In this document: piece by piece, positions 4,428 through 5,796 of the stretch | Layout of the letters: each line of letters opens with the position of its first letter | Numbering within the stretch: position 1 is the first letter of the stretch | Assembly (NCBI GenBank): GCA_029778965.1 | Contig: JAKPBL010000282.1 | Location: 1-5,796, forward strand | Direction: 5' to 3' | Origin: Bacteroidota bacterium | GTDB lineage: Bacteria > Bacteroidota > Bacteroidia > Chitinophagales > Chitinophagaceae | Length of the DNA: 5,796 nucleotides | Program-made: the position numbers and the translations under genes | The notes under the pieces: model-generated | Database searches by the model: none | Told to the model about the DNA's origin: nothing | Seen by the model: the letters and a program-made list of their open reading frames with translations, nothing else

Positions 4428-5796
4428 TTATTTGCTTTCCAGCAACACCAGGTTACCGTCTTCGTCGCTCACGATTACTTCCTTTTCACTAACGGGCGTA
4501 GCGGGATTAAGCATGATGTTGCTGATCTTGTGTTTCCACAACAGCTTTCCGTCGCGGCTGTTGACGGCAATCAGCCAGCCGTTGCGAAAGGGAAAATAAA
4601 CAATACCGTTCTTTTCGATAATCGCCGCCTGGTTATCGTCGAAGCCGTAGTGATCTACGGTTTTCCAGACAACTTCGGGCTGCGCTGCGGCAGCATTGTA
4701 CGCGATCAGGGTGCTGTCGAATGTGCATTTTACAAAGATGCGGTTACCATCGGCAGAAATACCAATGGCTTCATTTAGTTTAGGTGCGCCGACACGCCAC
4801 AGGGAATCGCCGGTTTTCGCATTGATGGCGGTAAGCACCATATCGGGGCCGGTAATGAATATCCGGTCATGTGCCGCCACGGGCCAGCAGGCGCCGGGCG
4901 CATAATAGGAAGAGGGGTACGCCTCTTTTTCGGAGCGGATCCATTTCCAGGCCAGCTTGCCGGTATTGGCATTCAGGGCATAGAAATAGTTGTCCCAGGC
5001 ACCGAAATACACGTTCCCCTGGTACACCACCGGCTTGGTATCGATCCAGGCACGGATGCCGCCGAACTCCCATACCAGCTTGCCGGTGCGAAGATCGAGG
5101 GCGCGGAACTTACCATCGCTGGCGCCGATAAATACCTTGCCTTCGTGAATGGCGGCGCTTCCCAGTACATAACTATCGGCCTTGAACTGCCATACGGGCT
5201 TGCCGGTTTTTATATCCAGGCAATAGATGCTGTTATCAACCGAACCGAACACTACCCGGTCGCCCGCTATCGCCGGCGTGGAGAAGATGCCTTTACCCGC
5301 CTTGAACTGCCACAGCGTTTTACCGTCTTTCAACTGCAGGCAATAAAACGCGCCGTTCCTGTCGCCGACAAATACGCGGTTACCGGCATACGCAACGGCC
5401 GATGACACGCCGCCTGTCAGGTGCAGCTTCCACTTTTCTTTCACCTGCGGGTATTCGGCGTTGATAACGTAATCTTCCGGCGTATAGGGCGTATTGTTTT
5501 TACTGTAATCGACCGGTACGAAAGGCAGCGAATGCCAGGTAGTCACACGGTCGATATCGGGGTTACGCTCGGTAAACAATATACTGTCGCGCGTTACATC
5601 CACCAGCGTGTATCCAACCGGCGCATTGTTCCTGCTGGTATTGGTTCGCGCCATTACACCGGGAAGTCCTTCAAAATTCATCTTATTGTTGCGATGGCCA
5701 TGCCCCACCAGCACTACGCGCACATCGTATTCCTTAAACAGCTTTGTAAGCTCGAACCAGTTCGCCATGCTGCGGTTGAGCGGGTAATGCGTATAG
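4428..5796 (-). CDS. Metallophosphoesterase fused to a PQQ/BamB-like beta-propeller, 5' end cut by window edge
   Basis: The frame is open to the right edge, so the start lies outside; the ATG at 5768 is internal, because the codons before it (YTHYPLNRS) continue the domain. About 455 residues are visible. HYPL and, some 25 residues on, Gly-His-Gly-His (5694-5705) are the last two metal-ligand motifs of calcineurin-like phosphoesterases; the earlier motifs must lie beyond the window. After a linker (about 5460-5580) comes a beta-propeller. Counting from Met at 5768, tryptophans at 113, 153, 193, 233, 274, 324, 368 and 411 each end a GK-x-x-W-type strand, fitting eight blades closed by the C-terminal strand ending in LVLLESK. 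Blades carry the PQQ-like pattern VYFGxxDxxxYALNxxTGK. Family members often lie outside the cytoplasm, but the signal peptide would be out of view. The phosphoesterase substrate cannot be told; the propeller may bind a partner or ligand, and true PQQ binding is doubtful. It converges on the sulfur operon. Confidence 0.85.
   Translation of the reverse strand, partial: YTHYPLNRSMANWFELTKLFKEYDVRVVLVGHGHRNNKMNFEGLPGVMARTNTSRNNAPVGYTLVDVTRDSILFTERNPDIDRVTTWHSLPFVPVDYSKNNTPYTPEDYVINAEYPQVKEKWKLHLTGGVSSAVAYAGNRVFVGDRNGAFYCLQLKDGKTLWQFKAGKGIFSTPAIAGDRVVFGSVDNSIYCLDIKTGKPVWQFKADSYVLGSAAIHEGKVFIGASDGKFRALDLRTGKLVWEFGGIRAWIDTKPVVYQGNVYFGAWDNYFYALNANTGKLAWKWIRSEKEAYPSSYYAPGACWPVAAHDRIFITGPDMVLTAINAKTGDSLWRVGAPKLNEAIGISADGNRIFVKCTFDSTLIAYNAAAAQPEVVWKTVDHYGFDDNQAAIIEKNGIVYFPFRNGWLIAVNSRDGKLLWKHKISNIMLNPATPVSEKEVIVSDEDGNLVLLESK
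4536..5432 (-). repeat. Eight-fold beta-propeller blade repeat within the fusion gene
   Basis: The blade-ending tryptophan codons recur at 5432, 5312, 5192 and 5072, exactly 120 bases (40 codons) apart, then at 4949, 4799, 4667 and 4538 with looser spacing. The first blades are also alike at the DNA level: on the plus strand CAGGCAATA occurs at 5218 and again at 5338. This points to past duplication of blades within the gene, with the later blades having diverged or taken insertions. Confidence 0.75.

Noticed and set aside
4869..5405. 178-codon plus-strand open frame opposite the propeller
   Set aside because: It is the mirror of the repetitive propeller-coding strand; its translation is Gly/Ala/Ile-rich without any family motif, while the minus strand encodes clear propeller blades.
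5766..5768. ATG at 5768 as the true start of the phosphoesterase/propeller gene
   Set aside because: The frame remains open to the window edge and the preceding codons include HYPL, part of a metal-binding motif; starting at 5768 would leave a truncated enzyme domain.
1..5796. CRISPR array, tRNA, rRNA, insertion sequence, phage or toxin-antitoxin genes
   Set aside because: Looked for on both strands; no direct-repeat array, cloverleaf, transposase motif, terminal inverted repeats or small toxin/antitoxin pair was seen.

Overview
The window most likely comes from a member of the Bacteroidota, probably Chitinophagaceae or a near relative. The evidence is two genes found essentially only in that phylum, porV and gldJ, together with the absence of clear Shine-Dalgarno sequences before any gene and a lipoprotein of the GldJ type. 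The family assignment is an inference from general sequence feel and was not tested by a search.

Left part (1-3126): a type IX secretion/gliding locus. porV lies on the minus strand and is cut by the left edge, so its last few dozen residues are missing. It encodes the outer-membrane beta-barrel that carries cargo from the SprA/Sov translocon to the cell-surface sortase complex. After a 414-base divergent intergenic region comes gldJ on the plus strand, a SUMF1-fold lipoprotein needed for gliding and type IX secretion. A perfect 13-bp terminator hairpin follows gldJ, so it looks like a single-gene unit. No gldK, gldL, gldM or gldN follows it.

Middle part (3195-4399): three small plus-strand genes spaced 47 and 74 bases apart, probably one operon. 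They encode an OsmC-family thiol peroxidase-like protein, a single-domain rhodanese, and a 76-residue two-helix membrane protein ending in a Cys-Cys-x4-Cys cluster. The last two together look like a split version of E. coli YgaP, which has a rhodanese domain fused to a membrane anchor. This suggests a small thiol/sulfane-sulfur module at the inner membrane. It is the most interesting functional hypothesis here, though each part belongs to a known family.

Right part (4371-5796): a minus-strand gene, cut at its 5' end by the right edge. It encodes the end of a calcineurin-like metallophosphoesterase (the GHGH motif is visible) fused to a PQQ/BamB-like beta-propeller with eight regularly spaced tryptophan strands. 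It converges on the middle operon, and a 10-bp hairpin between them has its T-tract only in the minus-strand direction.

No tRNA, rRNA, CRISPR array, insertion sequence or phage gene was seen. I did not find a clearly new system.
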